The translations under genes and the position numbers were made by a program. The notes beneath the pieces were generated by a model. It did not search any database, was not told where the DNA came from, and worked only from the letters and a program-made list of their open reading frames with translations. A DNA stretch of 64,000 nucleotides from Lineus longissimus. Taxonomy: Eukaryota; Nemertea; Pilidiophora; Heteronemertea; Lineidae. The stretch covers positions 14,386,599 to 14,450,598 of the forward strand of contig NC_088309.1 in assembly GCF_910592395.1 (NCBI RefSeq). The letters are read 5' to 3'. Shown here in pieces: positions 9,646-21,074 of this stretch. The stretch's first letter is position 1. Every line of letters starts with the position of its first letter.

Positions 9646-11274
9646 CTGTTAGGTTTGGTAGTACAAAGCACTGAGAAACAACACAGGAAACTAACACCAG
9701 ATAAACGAAATCGATGCTGTCCATATGAATATTTCGTGAAACGACCGAATGGTGAGAGAACTGAAGTCTGTGCAGGTTGTTTCCTTCTGATTCATGGAAT
9801 AGACAGGTCGCGAATGAGATACGTGTTAGACAGTGATGAGCATATATCTCCAAAGCCTGACAGGCGAGGGAAGCGCGTACCTCCGAACAAAACTAGTGAC
9901 GAGACCATAGCAAAAATTAAGATTCACATCAGAAGTTGCGGGCCGCAGAAGTCCCACTATTCTCAACGGGACAACCCGAACATTAAGTACCTACCCCACA
10001 ATCTTAACATCAAACGAATGTGGAAATCTTACGTGAGTGAAAGTGAGCCAGAGGCCTATGAGGCTTATAGGAACACCGGAATATTCAAGGGTGAAGTAAC
10101 TGAGCGGAAATATAGAACTGTATTTAAAACATACAACATAGCCTTTGGGTTCCCACGTACAGACACTTGTGGCACTTGTGACTTACTGAATGCCAAAATT
10201 GCAGCTGAATCCGATGCAGAGAAGAAACAAGCATTAATTGAGGAGAAGCAAGCTCACCATATTTTGGCTGACCAAGGATATGAAGAGATGCGAAATGATG
10301 GAATTCTAGCAAGGTCATCAAGGTTGAATGTGGGTCGTTCAACAGATATGTATAGTTTCGATTATCAGCAAAATCTGATGGTACCCAACATGACCCACAG
10401 CGACATGTACTATGCCAGGCAGCTAAATGCATACAATTTTGGTGTCCATGACCATGTCACTGGTGATGGCTTCATGTATATTTACCCAGAAACAGTGGCG
10501 AAGAAAGGTGGAGCGGAGGTAGCTTCTTGTCTGAAGAAATTACTGGATGAGCGTGAAACTGGCAGTGAAGAGGGCATATTCTATTCAGATGGATGTGGTG
10601 GTCAAAACCGAAATCACGATGTTGTCTGTTTCTTCCAGAGCCTGATACAAAAAGGCCAGTACGAGAGTATTGATCATAAGATATTAGTCAGGGGTCATAC
10701 CCGTTTGGCCAACGATCGGGACTTTGGATTAATAAAGCAAAGGTGTGATGTTGAAAAGATTTTCACCCCTGAAGATTATGCCAAAGTCATTCAAGATGCC
10801 AGGGATTTCCCTAGGCCTTTCTCAGTTACACACATGACCGGTGATGACTTTTGGGACTACCGGAAACTTAGCCAATGCAGTATAAAAACACAGTTCAAGG
10901 ATGAATTGAACAAAAATGTTCAGTTCTCTAAAGTCAAGTGGTTCAGCTATGGGAAGAGTTGGGAGGTTCACTGGGAGACTGGAGCAGAAGTTCAAATTGA
11001 ACACAAGGACCAGGTGTGGTGCAGGTACACACTAGACAAGAAAGAATCATGGAAGAAGGTTAACATTTTGAAAAGAGGGGCATTTACTGAGGATTTGGCT
11101 CTGAAGTACACAGGGCCAATTGAGTTGTCCTTGCAGAAATGGAAGGACATAGTTAAGCAGATTCCGTACATCCCTGATATTAACAAACAGCGTTATTTTG
11201 AGAACTTGCCACATCAACGAGACCCACGTGACGACGGTGATGAGTCCGAATACTGCGACGATAGTGATGGTTAG
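9613..11274 (+). CDS. DUF7869-like, transposase-like protein
   Basis: This is a 553-codon ORF resembling large invertebrate families annotated with DUF7869, widely spread and probably transposon-derived. An N-terminal Cys-rich block (CCPYEYF...VCAGC) is followed by a CGTC motif (about residues 190-193) and a Lys/Glu-rich helix. The core has SFDYQQN (D250), YSDGCGGQN (D326) and NDRDFG (D368/D370). The spacing of these acidic residues fits an RNase H-fold (DDE/D) nuclease, but that is inference. The C-terminus is acidic (DDGDESEYCDD). The first ~20 codons lie in the palindrome and match no family pattern, so the true N-terminus is probably in a missing or upstream exon. The frame is fully open, unlike most genes in this window, so it could be young or domesticated. 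Confidence 0.65.
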   Translation: MCAIVLFMSRDLLGLVVQSTEKQHRKLTPDKRNRCCPYEYFVKRPNGERTEVCAGCFLLIHGIDRSRMRYVLDSDEHISPKPDRRGKRVPPNKTSDETIAKIKIHIRSCGPQKSHYSQRDNPNIKYLPHNLNIKRMWKSYVSESEPEAYEAYRNTGIFKGEVTERKYRTVFKTYNIAFGFPRTDTCGTCDLLNAKIAAESDAEKKQALIEEKQAHHILADQGYEEMRNDGILARSSRLNVGRSTDMYSFDYQQNLMVPNMTHSDMYYARQLNAYNFGVHDHVTGDGFMYIYPETVAKKGGAEVASCLKKLLDERETGSEEGIFYSDGCGGQNRNHDVVCFFQSLIQKGQYESIDHKILVRGHTRLANDRDFGLIKQRCDVEKIFTPEDYAKVIQDARDFPRPFSVTHMTGDDFWDYRKLSQCSIKTQFKDELNKNVQFSKVKWFSYGKSWEVHWETGAEVQIEHKDQVWCRYTLDKKESWKKVNILKRGAFTEDLALKYTGPIELSLQKWKDIVKQIPYIPDINKQRYFENLPHQRDPRDDGDESEYCDDSDG

Positions 11275-11824
11275 TTAGGTCAGCAATTCAACAATGTCAG
11301 TGATTTAATAGAATGTACACCTGTATGTCCTTCCATGGTCATCTGGTATGACAGCAGTGCCATTCGTTCTAGATAGCACGTGTTTGTGGAATCACCAGAA
11401 CACCACTGGTTTGTCCTTTTCTAAGAAGGATGTATGGTTAATTTTTGCTGTGTTAGGGACCGTCCAAATGGCTTTACCGTTACTCTTTCTTTTACCAGTC
11501 AACCTGCTTGGTCTTGTTCTGGTGGGAAGTACTTTCAATTGTTACTAATCTTTGATGTGTATTGAGGTGTTTTTGTTGTTGAAGTTCCTGCCATTTTGCA
11601 GTATTTGTAATTTCATTTTGATGGTTGTAGTTTTGTGCAATAAAAATGTGACTGCTGGAAGACACTCTTGTATTTTAGGTCAGTCCTTTTATTATGTAGA
11701 AAAACTGCTCAGGTCACTGCTATGGCTCTTTCAGTGGCAAAAACAACCAGGTATGAGTGCCTTGGGTCAGGTTTTCAATGTAGATATAACCAAATTTGAG
11801 AAGCAAACTCAACTGATATGAAAA
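11275..11824 (+). other. 3' untranslated region candidate with AATAAA
   Basis: This noncoding sequence follows the DUF7869-like ORF. An AATAAA hexamer at 11639-11644 could end its transcript. Small ORFs here show no recognisable features. Confidence 0.4.
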
Positions 11825-12110
11825 AAATGACTTGGGTTGTTTTGCCGGTAAAAGAATCCTGACTTAGGTCATTTTGCCACGAAAAAATATCCGACTTAGG
11901 TTGTTTTACCTTGTAGTGACCTACCTCAAAACAGAACATGCCCCTTATTACCACTGTTGGTGTTTAATACAGCGTTCAAACTGCATACAGGGTATTACCA
12001 ATGCCCCTGTGTGTCTAGAAGTACATATTTTAATGCTGCCATGACAGATTAAAAAATAACAGTTTTTTGGCTCTCCTGGAAAATGGTAAAAAGTGACTTA
12101 GGCTGTTTTT
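11825..12110 (+). repeat. degenerate short tandem motif (gactta/tgggtnnttttgcc)
   Basis: Three to four imperfect copies of a ~44-bp unit of the form 'gacttaggtcattttgccac' occur near 11830, 11873 and 11900, with another at about 12095. No coding role is apparent. Confidence 0.5.
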
Positions 12111-12269
12111 GCATGCACCCCTTCAAGTGATAACCTGACGATTTTCCATAAGTGTCTAATGAACTCCTGCCGTAGCTTAGGTGAAGTGCATTGGGTATAT
12201 TGTCGTAAAGGTGTCGAACCCTTGAGGAGGGGGGGGGGGGGAAGATACGCATTGATACTTGCATTAAAT

Positions 12270-14990
12270 TAGATGTTCTCGTAACCTGTTACAACTGGTC
12301 TGATTTATTAATTCAGCGCTACAACTGGTCTGATTTATTAATTGAGCGCCATTTTGAAAAACCCAAAAAAATTGTTTGTAGGATATACAATAGTTACTCT
12401 CTTTATTTCTCATCATCATTCATTAAATACTCCCGCACACACGTGTATCTTAAGAGCCCCTCCTAAGAGGGGGGGGGGGCTTAATATGTAAAGTCAAGGA
12501 CTTGGTGAGGCCCCCTTTAGGTCGGGGGAGCACCCCCGAACCCCCCTACAATAGCGTAACGTTTTTACCCAGTACAATGGAGGGGAAACCTCCCCAAAAC
12601 CCCCATGTTGGGACCCTCCATAGCTCCTTCCGACACATTTTTGTTTTGGTAATGTAATACATTGTGATTGTCCTTATTCACAGGAATCGGGCGTTTCCAG
12701 TGATATACGACACAAATGGGTTGTCCTCATGCATTCACTTTGGAAACGCATTTTAAAAAAGATGTTACGTCATGTTAATGGGGCACGTCATCATCGCGTA
12801 CATTTGGGAAAAACTCCATAACGAGACCGGAGCAGACGGCTGAAAGTAGTTTAATTATTGGCCGCTAGGGTGCAGAATGTACGTCGCTCACCCGAATTTT
12901 TCACGCAACTATAGCTAAATAGAGCTAGTTCTAGTTTGTGATTCATTTTGGGCAGTAGACCAAAATAACTTAGTCGTCAGTGTGGTTTTAAGCAGGAAAA
13001 ACGTATTTGTTTTTCTTAAAGTGCCTTTTTTGGACGGGCCGGGTGTGTGCGATTGTTTTGTTTATGTCACGTGACCTCGACCATGTCGCCACAAAATTGA
13101 AATAAACCACCCTATTCTGTCATTATTTAGGGCGGATATTTCTCTAATAAAAATATTAATATAAATGGCCAATTTCTTAGGCATTTGTAGCGAATTCCCA
13201 TGAAGATTTAAATTAGATGTTCTCGTAACCTGTTACAACTGGACTGATTTATTAATTCAGCGCTACAACTGGCCTGATTTATTAATTCAGCGCCATTTTG
13301 AAAAACGGAAAAAAATTGTTTGTAGGATATACAATAGTTACTCTCTTTATTTAATATGTAAAGTCAAGGACTTGGTGAGCCCCCCTTTAGGTCGGGGGAG
13401 CACCCCCGAACCCCCCAACGATAGCGTAACTACCCAGTACAATGGAGGGGAACCCCCCCCCCCCCCCCAACCCCCCATGTTGGGACCATCCATAGTTCCT
13501 TCCGACACATTTTTGTTTTGGTAATGTAATACATTGTGATTGTCCTTATTCACGGGAATCGGGCGTTTCCAGTGATAAACGACACAAATGGGTCGTCCTC
13601 ATGAATTCACTTTGGAAACGCATTTTAAAATAGATGTTACGTCCTGTTAATGGGGCACGTCATCATCGCGTACATTTGGGAAAAACTCCCTAACGAGACC
13701 GGAGCAGACGGCTGAAAGTAGTTTACTTATTGGCCGCTAGGGTGCAGTATGTCGCTCACCCGAATTTTTCACGCAACTTTTGCTAAATAGAGCTAGTTCT
13801 CGTTTGTGATTCATTTTGATACTTCAGATTTGGGTAGTAGACCAAAATAACTTAGTCGTCAGTGTGGTTTTAAGCAGGAAAAACGTATTTGTTTTTCTTA
13901 AAGTGCCTTTTTTGGACGGGTGTGTGCGATTGTTTTGTTTATGTCACGTGACCTCGACCATGTCGACACAAAATTGAAATAAACCACCCTTTTCTATCAT
14001 TATTAAGGACGGATATTTCTCTAATAAAAATATCAATATAATTGGCCAATTTCTTAGGCATATGTAGCGAATTCCCATAAGATTTTAATTAGATGTTCTC
14101 GTAACCTGTTACAACTGGTCTGATTTATTAATTCAGCGCTACAACTGGTCTGATTTATTAATTGAGCGCCATTTTGAAAAACCCCAAAAAAAATGTTTTG
14201 TAGGATATACAATAGTTACTCTCTTTATTTCTCATCATCATTCATACTCCCGCACACACGTGTATATCTTAAGAGCCCCTCCTAAAGGGGGGCTTTATAT
14301 GTAAAGTCAAGGACTTAGTGAGCCCGCCTTTAGGTCGGGGGAGCACCCCCGAACCCCCCTACGATAGCGTAACGTTTTTACCCAGTGCAATGGAGGGGAA
14401 ACCCCCCCCAACCCCCCCCCCCCAAACCCCCCATGTTGGGACCATCCATAGTTCCTTCCGACACATTTTTGTTTTGGTAATGTAATACATTGTGATTGTC
14501 CTTATTCACGGGAATCAGGCGTTCCAGTGATATACGACACAAATGGGTTGTCCTCATGAATTCACTTTGGAAACGCATTTTAAAATAGATGTTACGTCAT
14601 CATCGCGTACATTTGGGAAAAACTCCCTAACGAGACCGGAGCAGACGGCTGAAAGTAGTTTACTTATTGGCCGCTAGGGTGCAGAATGTCGCTCACCCGA
14701 ATTTTTCACGCAACTATAGCTAAATAGAGCTAGTTCTAGTTTGCGATTCATTTTGATACTTCAGATTTGGGCAGTAGACCAAAATAACTTAGTCGTCAGT
14801 GTGGTTTTAAGCTGGAAAAACGTATTTGTTTTTCTTAAAGTGCCTTTTTGGACGGGTGTGTGGGATTGTTTTGTTTATGTCACGTGACCTCGACCATGTC
14901 GACATAAAATTGATATAAAACCACCCTTTTCTGTCATTAATTAGGACGGATATTTCTCTAATAAAAATATTAATAATATTATCAGTGCAG
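12270..14990 (+). repeat. tandem array of the ~0.9 kb repeat (three units)
   Basis: Units begin at about 12481, 13351 and 14294, each at a match or near-match to GTAAAGTCAAGGACTTGG, giving periods of 870 and 943 bp. The third unit is truncated near 14990. A partial tail precedes the array (12270-12480). Each unit has C/G-rich homopolymer blocks at its start, a middle section with CACGTGAC, and a tail with a doubled 'acaactggtctgatttatt' motif. In complete units the tail ends with 'cctaaaggggggct', the reverse complement of 'agccccccctttagg' at the next unit's start, so unit ends can pair. The ORFs here are not protein-like. This looks like a noncoding mobile or satellite-like repeat. Confidence 0.85.
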
Positions 14991-14999
14991 TGCCCTAGT

Positions 15000-15120
15000 A
15001 AGCGCGCAGCGCCTTTAAGTTGGGGGGAAACCCCCCAAACCCCCTGGTTGGGACCCTGCTATAGTTCCTTCCGCCAATTTTTTGTTTTGATAGACAGTTT
15101 TCTCCGTGTATCGCATTAGC
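15000..15120 (+). repeat. diverged copy of the C/G-rich repeat head
   Basis: This keeps the order gggg-aaa-cccc, 'gttgggaccctgctatagttccttccg' and 'tttttgtttt' of the array units, but with different flanks, so it is a related subfamily. Confidence 0.55.
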
Positions 15121-15245
15121 AGTAACTCAACTCCATCGTCATAACAGCCGGCAAAGAAATGGAAAATGTCCTCCCCCCGAAAGGTGTCCAGACTATCGTA
15201 GTCTGGGACTCTGGCAGATTCTAATGTAAAGTGCAAGCTCTATTG

Positions 15246-16151
15246 AACTCTGTGATGAATGGCATCACAGGCCTTTGTGTTAGGCCTGAGTTGTTGGCCT
15301 TATTAGTTTTATTTATTCATAATTTGTCTGGTTAGGCTGAATGTGTAACTGGTATTTCAGTCATATTATTACATGTTAATTTAGACCTTTGGCTTGAGTG
15401 TGTTGAATAGGACTTTGGTAACTTCAGGACGTTGTGTGATTACTCATGGACATAGACTTATATAACTCTTGGGATCATTAGTTGGAGCTGGACTGGGTGT
15501 GGGCAGTTCCTGGCTGGCCTCTGTAAGGAGAAGTTGTACATCGTTCGTGCCGAACTCAATTCCGTTTGACCAACGTGGTCGTCATTCCTGGTGGAATGTG
15601 AACCGGCTGTGTGTCGGAGAGTCGTGGTGTTCTCACCTGTTATTTGCGTCCAGCCGCGGGTTGGAGCGCCTTGGCATTGCTGCCATCGTGTCGGCGAACC
15701 GTGAGTTGGCTTTGCGGCCAAGGTGTCGCCAGACCGTTAATTTGTAAACCAGCTACGTGCTTGGTGGCTACTGGAGTAGCCTTGGACCGACTGCGTGTCG
15801 GGACGGACACTTTTGTGTCGTGTGTTGTCGTGTGGTAACGGGAGAGGAGTTCGGAGAGACGTGTGTTACGTGTGTTACGTGTTGGGAGACCGGTGGTAGG
15901 TGAAGGAGCCGTTGTTGGGAATTGACCGCGCCCAGGGAGTGGAGCCGGAGTGGAGGGAGCTTTGGACTTTGGTAATGTGTAAACAGACTTTTAGTTGTTG
16001 GATTTGAGCGGTGAAATGTTAATTTTATAAATATATTTTTCTTGTTCTTGTTAATTTTTAATACATGTAAATAATTATACATTCAGCCGTCTTTTTCTAA
16101 TTTGTGACCAGGCCCGTGCAATAGCCTAAATCCCCGCTCCGTCACAAACTC
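15246..16151. mobile_element. solo LTR (15251-16146) with 5-bp target-site duplication aactc
   Basis: An 896-bp segment begins TGTGATGAATGG and ends CCGCTCCGTCACA, with TGTGA...TCACA termini. It is flanked exactly by aactc at 15246-15250 and 16147-16151. TG...CA ends plus a 5-bp direct duplication are the hallmark of LTR retrotransposon integration. No internal coding region is present, so this is a solo LTR left by LTR-LTR recombination. ORFs inside are incidental. Confidence 0.85.
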
Positions 16152-16164
16152 GCGCAACTGTCGC

Positions 16165-16310
16165 CATGGAGAGCCCCTCCCCCCCCCAACCCCCGTCCTT
16201 CTGACATGTTTTAGCCAGTGCATTGGGGGGGGGGGGGGGGGGGGGAAGGCCCCTCAAACCCCTATTGGCCTCTCAATAAGTCCTTCCGAGCTGCTTACCG
16301 TGGGGCGCTC
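16165..16310 (+). repeat. C/G homopolymer-rich repeat fragment
   Basis: This is another diverged head of the dispersed repeat (cccctcccccccccc, 'gtccttctgacatgtttta', long G run at about 16226-16245). The G run can form quadruplex-like structure and is error-prone in sequencing. Confidence 0.5.
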
Positions 16311-17244
16311 GAGTGGAACCCCCAAACCTTCATGATGGTGCAGTCCTTTGACACGTTTAACCCAGAGCGAGGAAGAGGTACTCCTTTGATGGTACCCTGA
16401 CTGCAACCCTCAACCATCATTACCCTTCCTTTTCACTGGCATGATATTGGCAAGACTCCCAAGAGGTCGTACTGGTGGCTTCCTTGAGACAATTGCTTGT
16501 GGTCGTACCTGGGCAACCAATTCAAGGGGTCAGGGATCTAGGGATCAGGTTTTTCCCCCACCAACATGTTGCCGAATGGTTAATGCATAAAAAATTGGTT
16601 GGAAAGGGTTTTTGCTGGCCAAGAGACTTGAAGACACTTTACTCTTGAGGAACACCAGACTGATGAACAAAGAACTCGAGGAACATAGAACCCTCTTCAT
16701 ACCTGGGAGCATAAAAAGCCTGCTAGCGAATATTGATTATTCTTTAGAAAAAAACAGATCTGCAAAACCAATGGTACTCTATAAAAACATACATTCCTCC
16801 TTCAGGTGTCTTCGGATCCCACCACGGCCCATGTGGAATTCGTTCAAAAGGTTTATTGAAATCTCAAAATAACATTTTTTTTCTCGAACGCCTGCCCGTC
16901 TTTTGCTTCATTATTTCGGGATTATATCCATTTTAAGGATCTTTTGGATATTATCACTAAAGTATCAAAAATCAAAACACATATGTCGGGGGGTAAACCC
17001 CCAGAAATTGAAGTTTGATTAAAAAACAGTGAGAATAATCGTGTGGTTCTCTCTCGGAGCTCAGAATAGTCGAGTTGCTTCATTCGCGCGTTTATCTCTT
17101 CTGGCGGCCATTTTAAGTCAAATTTAAGCCATTTGAAACGAATCCATGGACTTGAGAAACATTGTTTACATTGGATACGTCGTATGCACGTTAACCATAG
17201 TAGCGCTTCGCAGAAAAGCCGAAGGCTTTTCTGCTGCGCGCTTA
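16311..17244. other. spacer, no gene recognised
   Basis: Only short ORFs are present, none with a recognisable domain. A small palindrome (agaaaagccgaaggcttttct) lies around 17212-17232. Confidence 0.3.
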
Positions 17245-17578
17245 TAATTGGTCAATTTCTTAGGCATATGTAGCGAATTCCCATGAAGATTTAAATTAGA
17301 TGTTCTCGTAACCTGTTACAACTGGTCTGATTTATTAATTCAGCGCTACAAATGGTCTGATTTATTCATTCAGCGCCATTTTGAAAAACCAAAAAAAATT
17401 GTTTGTAGGATATACAATTGTTTCTCTCTTTATTTCTCATTATCATTCATTATATACTCCCGCACACACGTGTATCTTAAGAGCCCTTCCTAAAGGTAGG
17501 CTTATTATCATCATTCATTATATACTCCCGCACACACGTGTATCTTAAGAGCCCCTCCTAAAGGGGGGCTTATTAAGG
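17245..17578 (+). repeat. tail piece of the ~0.9 kb repeat, end doubled
   Basis: This matches the repeat tail from 'cttaggcatatgtagcg' through the doubled 'ggtctgatttatt' motif to 'cctaaaggggggcttatta'. The final ~70 bp (cacacacgtgtatcttaag and flanks) occurs twice in tandem. Confidence 0.75.
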
Positions 17579-17935
17579 GTTGATATGCTCACTGATGGTC
17601 AAATATCATGAAAATAAGGCAAGATTTATAAAAACATCCTTCAATATCCATCTAAGGACACATCATACTTTCAGTGCCCAGTAATTTTTTTACAAATATC
17701 ATTGAGTTTTTAAAAAGTAGGATTTTCATGATATTTGATATTTTGATATTTTCACGATAATTTGAAATACTTCGAAAAGCTTTTGGCAAATTAGAGATAT
17801 AGCCACTGTTAGATGATATGCCATGTAGTGAAAGCCGAAATCGGCTCACCATAGGAAAAGGGAAAATAAACAGGGGTATGAATACTTATGAGCACAACTG
17901 TAGATAGATATGGGTCTCCTGGAGACCAATGGCAC

Positions 17936-18632
17936 TAAAGCTCTGTACACACTGACAACATTTTCGGTAACATTTTCGGAAACATCTCGGCAACACACCT
18001 GGGCACCAAAACTTTTGGCCCTGTATACACATGACAACATTCAACAAATGTTGGGCAACTTGTTATCGAATGTTTCTGAGAAAATGAGGATTTTGGACGG
18101 AAATTCATAAACAATGGAAGATTCCAAGAGAAGAAGATGTATTGTGGGGGCTCTGCCATAATTTTACGTATCCTGATTGAAAGATGGCAAAGAAGACGTA
18201 AAGATGAGAAAAGAGTGTGGACAAGACCATGGATATATATGAGAGACCATCATGGGGCCTACCACTGTCTCCTGTCTACTGTCATCCCATAAACAGGCAC
18301 AACTTTCCCATACAGTACTGCGATAAGTTGTTCCACTTCACTCAATAACCATTCCTTGCTGGAGGCTGCTATTTTGACTACATCACATGGCTTCAGGTAG
18401 ATCATGTGATTTGTGGCCTATTTCTGATTGGATAAAACTCGACAACACTCGGCAACAAAATTGATTTTGTATTATTTCGACAACATTTGAGCAACATTTG
18501 GCCAACATGTTACCGAATGTTTCCGAACGTTTCCGAACTGTACACACTGCCAACATTTTCGATAACATCGCACCTGGACAACATGTTGGCCAACATGTTT
18601 CCCAAAATGTTGTCAGTGTGTACAGAGCTTAA
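17936..18632. mobile_element. PIF/Harbinger-type MITE (17939-18629), TSD taa
   Basis: This is a 691-bp element with a perfect 26-bp terminal inverted repeat starting AGCTCTGTACACACTGACA at both ends. It is flanked by taa at 17936-17938 and 18630-18632, the 3-bp TWA target typical of PIF/Harbinger. The interior holds many short 'caacattt/aacatgtt' motifs and no coding capacity, so the element is non-autonomous. Confidence 0.85.
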
Positions 18633-18924
18633 CTGCCGAAAGCAGCTGTGGCTTCATTGGTGTTGCCACCACAGCATAGGTTACTGTCTGAAAAAGACCA
18701 TAGAAGTTGTCAACTTGGGGCGCGAAATGAGCGTCAAAGACGTAATGCACTTTAAATAGCATGTCAAATGCTTCTATAATGGTTGACCCCGCTTGAATTG
18801 GCTGGAAGTCAACCACTATGAAGTACTGGACCGGTCTAATTCTTGGTCCAATGCCAATTATGATTGGCTGCGTGTACTTTGATACATCTATCTGCTTGGC
18901 CAATACGTCTAAGTCGCTGCCAAC
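18613..18924 (-). CDS. terminal exon of an unidentified protein-coding gene, ending inside a MITE
   Basis: The exon starts after a TTTTAG acceptor (18925-18930 region) and encodes about 103 residues with convincing protein character (TQPIIIGIGPRIRPVQYFIV ... AFDMLFKVHYVFD ... NFYGLFQTVTY). The pattern recalls C-terminal domains of uncharacterised fish and invertebrate proteins in which a 'F..LF..HYVF' core is followed by 'FY.F.Q', but I cannot name the family with confidence. The last five codons and the TGA stop at 18613-18615 come from the right end of the Harbinger MITE. The original C-terminus has therefore been replaced or truncated at about the MITE boundary. Confidence 0.5.
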   Translation of the reverse strand, partial: VGSDLDVLAKQIDVSKYTQPIIIGIGPRIRPVQYFIVVDFQPIQAGSTIIEAFDMLFKVHYVFDAHFAPQVDNFYGLFQTVTYAVVATPMKPQLLSAVKLCTH

Positions 18925-20062
18925 CTAAAATGAAATGTAAAATAATAATTATGAATAGAGTATATATACGTGAACACACCATTGACAATACACTTTTTCA
19001 TTATGCCGCATGGGACTGGACTGGGAATCGATGTAACCCAATCAAATTAAAACAGTTACATGATAAAGAAGACAACGAAATAAAAGGCACCTGTACGTAA
19101 AAGGAAAACACTGGATATAAAGTATATGTGTGTATAAACGACGAAGACAATGTCACAACCGAAAAATCCGCCTCCGGGATCCGTCCGTGCAGTGATGGGG
19201 GGGGGGGGGGGGGCTGATTATTATTACTATTAAGCCAAGAGAAAGAAACTTTGCTCTCAATTACCAACTCATCAGTTGCAATTTCTTTTTTGAATGATGA
19301 GGCTTTCAATAATTGGCATGGTTTGTTGACGATTGCGTGACGATTGTCATTGAATGAATGACTTTGATTTGGGCTTTCCCAACTTTCCCCCTTGTAAGGA
19401 GATTTGAATTTACCCGTACCATGACGTCACTTGTCAGTGACTGGTCCGTGCGCATTCGCTACTTTTGACACCATCTGATTACCTGAATTCGGACGAGCGG
19501 TGTAGTCGGGGGAAAACACTTGGTTTTAAATCTAATGAAATGGGCAGACTGGTATGTACTATAGGATTAGGAAAAGATTAGTATGTATAGAAACTAAAGA
19601 TCATGTCTGGCATCCTATAAATTTCTCCATTGTTGTACAATCGCTGTTTGAATACAGGCTTCTCAAAGAGCACCGAGAGCACGTGGCCCCGCATACATAG
19701 GTCATATCAATGTTGTGCTGCCCTCTTTTAGTGAGATCAGATCGTACCCATGCTGATTAATTCTCTCGGCTTTCAACTACTGATATCTTGAAATAATGGA
19801 CAGGGTCATTCAAAAAAATTCAAATTTGTGTAAAATAGGCCTATTTCTCCTGCTCAGCCGAATTGATACATGAATGAATGAAATTATTATGGCTCAATAG
19901 CTTTGGCCTTATCCACGCCTTCTTCATTCTTGAATCTTGAATCCTGGATAGCTAGATGTGTGATTGTTATCATAGTCGTCATTCCCTTATTAAGTTATTG
20001 TGGTCTTTGTTCAAGGTGTTTTATCTCACTTATAAGTGACATGTTTTTGATAAAACTTTTGT
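18925..20062. other. probable intron/spacer
   Basis: No gene was recognised. A long G run lies near 19197-19214. The segment could be an intron of the minus-strand gene represented by the 18613-18924 exon. Confidence 0.3.
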
Positions 20063-20408
20063 AAATCTGTGTAAATTGCATCATATTCAAATCACTATAC
20101 AAATATAACTTTCAGACATGTCAAAGTAAACTATTTTATTGCTGTTTTTTGTTGGTCTCCAACTAGCACTGCACTGTTGAGTGAATAAATTACAATTTAC
20201 CAAATATACATTGCGTTGCCTTCAGGAAGCTGGAAGACCTCAGCGAGGCAACTGGCCAATGTAAATCTGTGTTAATTGTATCAGATTCAAATCAGTCGAC
20301 TGATACAACAGTCAGACCCATCAAGTAAACTATTATTGTTGGTTTTTTTTACACCCGCTACATGTAGTATATTGGTTAGTAAATAAATTAAGATTTAACA
20401 AATATACA
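20063..20408 (+). repeat. diverged direct tandem duplication (~150 bp, ~200 bp period)
   Basis: Two related segments, about 20063-20213 and 20261-20408, share 'tgtaaatctgtgt', 'attcaaatca', 'aagtaaactatt' and 'aaatatacat' blocks in the same order. They are noncoding. Confidence 0.55.
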
Positions 20409-20989
20409 TACTAGTAGTGTGTTTTGGTCAGTCACTCGTTACTTGGAGTGCCGGTGTAAAAGTAAAAAGTGTCCCCCCTGGAAAAAGTGTCCGGCCCTAT
20501 TGTATTCTGCAATATGGTTCTATAGAGACCCTGACCGTCAATAGCTCAGAGATTGAAGCGCATAATAGAATCCTTTGTTCCCGGACATTTTATCCTAGGA
20601 CATTTTACACTTCTACACCGGCACACCAGAGTTCAGTCTCACATTGGCGGGGTTTTGCAACTCCGTGGCTCAAGAAATGGGCGAATGAACTCCCCGCTGC
20701 GACATCACGCTAGGCCCGTGATGATATAATTTTAGTAGGAGGTGTGATGAATTCACTAAAATCATTACATGTATGCATACAAATTGGAAAGCAAACTGCA
20801 TGGCCAGATAAAACGTACCAATTATTGATATAAATTCGCATAATAGTAGAAAACATGTACGTTTAGAGTTGATTGAAGTAGGATGTGACGCAAAGTGCAG
20901 TTTTGCAAAATGGTATGTTGGGACTTTTTGCAAAGTGAAGATTTGTAATGGCAATTACCAATATAGACAAACAAAGGGCAAATGTATAC

Positions 20990-21074
20990 CTCTCAGTGTA
21001 TCCACCAACTCTTGACCAAATCCCTCCTTCTCTAAAACTGCAGAGAGTCCTTCCATTTCAATGGCCTTCAGAGT
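20990..21074 (-). CDS. candidate small internal exon
   Basis: On the minus strand an acceptor (GCATTTTCAG) precedes 85 bp that read openly (TLKAIEMEGLSAVLEKEGFG...), ending at a GAG/GTATAC donor. The helix-like amphipathic sequence resembles SAM-type or similar small helical domains, without firm assignment. It could belong to the same gene as the exon at 18613-18924, but the simple splice phase between them does not match, so another exon or acceptor would be needed. Confidence 0.3.

Noticed and set aside
12481-14990. CRISPR-like or satellite gene array
   Set aside because: Units are ~0.9 kb with no short spacers. It is a tandem dispersed repeat in a eukaryotic genome.
15458-15838. ORFs of 75-92 codons within 15.4-15.8 kb
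   Set aside because: They lie inside the solo LTR, overlap on both strands, and show no domain.
16226-16245. Long G run as a functional quadruplex
   Set aside because: Homopolymer runs of this kind recur at the heads of the dispersed repeat and are often sequencing or assembly-length artefacts.
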